A stretch of DNA of 64,000 nucleotides from Achromobacter mucicolens (GTDB lineage: Bacteria > Pseudomonadota > Gammaproteobacteria > Burkholderiales > Burkholderiaceae_B), in NCBI RefSeq assembly GCF_902859725.1, contig NZ_CADIJP010000009.1, positions 62,001 to 126,000 on the forward strand, in the 5' to 3' direction. Below are positions 63,212-64,000 of the stretch, one piece after another (position 1 is the first letter of the stretch; each line of letters starts with the position of its first letter). Position numbers and translations under genes: made by a program. Under the pieces are notes generated by a model. It saw nothing but the letters and a program-made list of their open reading frames with translations. It searched no databases and was not told where the DNA came from.

Positions 63212-64000
63212 CTAGTGCAGCCGTTCGGGCACGATGACGCCGGGCTCGGAAGCGGCCAGGCTCTGCATGGGCTCGGACGTCGCCCGGATCCGGCGGCGCA
63301 GCACCGCCGTGGGCTCCGCGGGCGGCGCGACGGGAGCCGCCGTGCCGCGCCAGGCATTGGACATGGCCTCCACCACCAGCGGCAGGTCGCGCAGGCGGTG
63401 ATACTGGCTGCGCAGCCAGCGGGCATCGTTGCCAGCGCGCATGGCATCGTCGCGCAGGGCGGCGATCATGTCGCCCGTGCCCAGTTCCTCGGCCACCGGC
63501 ATCAGGCGCTGAAACAGCGCGCGCAGATGGTCGATCAGGCGCACGCGCTGCCCTTCCGGCGTCACGTAGCTGCCTTGCAGGCCAAACCGGCAGGCCTGGA
63601 AATGATTGCTGCGGTAGGACAGCCACGCGTTGTCGCTGGGATCTTCCTCGCGCATCAGCAGCACTGCCAGCGCCTGGGCAAACGCCGCCACCTGGCAGGC
63701 GCGCTCCACGGTCAGCGGCGTGTCGCAAACACGGATTTCGACCGTGCCGTACTCGGGCTTGGGGCGAATATCCCAGTACAGGTCCTTGATGCTTTCGGCC
63801 AGGCCGAAGGCGCGCAGTTGCGACAGATGGGCTTCGAACTGGTACCAGTCCTTGACCTCGGCGGGCATATGCCCGGCCAGCGGGAAGCTGTTGACCGCGT
63901 TCAGGCGCGAGCACGAGAACAGGGTATCCACCCCCTCGCAGTAGGGCGAAGAGGCCGACAGCGCGATGAAATGCGGCACGTAGGGCGACAGGCGGCGCAG
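63212..64000 (-). CDS. YbdK-type carboxylate-amine ligase (GCS2 family), 5' end outside window
   Basis: The open frame runs to the window edge, leaving about 262 C-terminal residues. They match the GCS2/YbdK glutamate-cysteine-ligase-like family: [44 protein letters not shown] and [16 protein letters not shown]. YbdK proteins have weak gamma-glutamylcysteine ligase activity and their true substrate is often unknown. The tail after about residue 220 is Ala/Pro-rich. A GTG at 63979 is internal, not the start. Confidence 0.9.
   Translation of the reverse strand: MRRLSPYVPHFIALSASSPYCEGVDTLFSCSRLNAVNSFPLAGHMPAEVKDWYQFEAHLSQLRAFGLAESIKDLYWDIRPKPEYGTVEIRVCDTPLTVERACQVAAFAQALAVLLMREEDPSDNAWLSYRSNHFQACRFGLQGSYVTPEGQRVRLIDHLRALFQRLMPVAEELGTGDMIAALRDDAMRAGNDARWLRSQYHRLRDLPLVVEAMSNAWRGTAAPVAPPAEPTAVLRRRIRATSEPMQSLAASEPGVIVPERLH

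Overview
The window is GC-rich, tightly packed bacterial chromosome. Its content points to a betaproteobacterium of the Alcaligenaceae, most likely Achromobacter or a close Bordetella relative. The pointers are Bug/TctC-type solute receptors, the rplU-rpmA-obg-proB block near ispB and tRNA-Pro, the gpmA-rhodanese-grxC-secB-gpsA block, and a Vi-capsule-like locus that carries a polysaccharide lyase gene. The species call is inference from gene content; no rRNA gene is present.

Layout. Positions 1-4.8 kb hold the end of an EamA/RhtA-type exporter, a Bug receptor, a hydroxypyruvate-isomerase-like enzyme and a histidine-rich ZnuD-type TonB receptor behind a probable Zur site. Positions 4.9-12.8 kb (minus strand) are one operon with a polyamine-type ABC importer, two amidohydrolases and a CobW/COG0523 GTPase; its leader can fold into strong hairpins. 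Positions 13.0-17.2 kb (minus) are a five-gene cassette: HAD phosphatase, UbiA/DPPR-synthase-like enzyme, small SMR-type carrier and two tandem paralogous membrane proteins. It looks like a lipid-linked pentose pathway. Positions 17.4-21.3 kb hold a CMD-family protein, two small secreted proteins and PhoX behind a clear Pho box.

Positions 21.4-35.8 kb (minus) are a ten-gene Vi-antigen-like capsule operon: tviB, tviD, tviE, vexA, vexB, vexC, vexD, vexE, a vexL-like lyase and a GT9 glycosyltransferase. There is no tviC. The VexC homologue has lost every ATPase motif, VexB has a large N-terminal extension, and vexC and vexD overlap by 140 nt. The operon starts in an AT-rich region beside tRNA-Pro(CGG). 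The transporter set is the most unusual feature of the window.

Positions 36.5-43.4 kb are core genome: tRNA-Pro, ispB, an inserted FAH/IclR pair, rplU, rpmA, obg, proB. Positions 43.4-45.4 kb hold a degenerate-receiver regulator, an Xre regulator and a SecD-domain lipoprotein. A TPP riboswitch precedes thiC (45.6-47.7 kb). It is followed by a 1.1 kb gene-free stretch full of palindromic and inverted repeats. From 48.8 kb to the end come an FAD-dependent 2-hydroxyacid dehydrogenase with its FCD regulator, a diguanylate cyclase, moeB, ctpA, envC, gpmA, a rhodanese, grxC, secB, gpsA, a Bug receptor, trmL, comF, a BioC-like methyltransferase and a YbdK-type ligase cut by the window edge.

Long open frames antisense to these genes are treated as GC-rich shadows. 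All functional calls rest on motif reading and recalled family knowledge; no database search was run.
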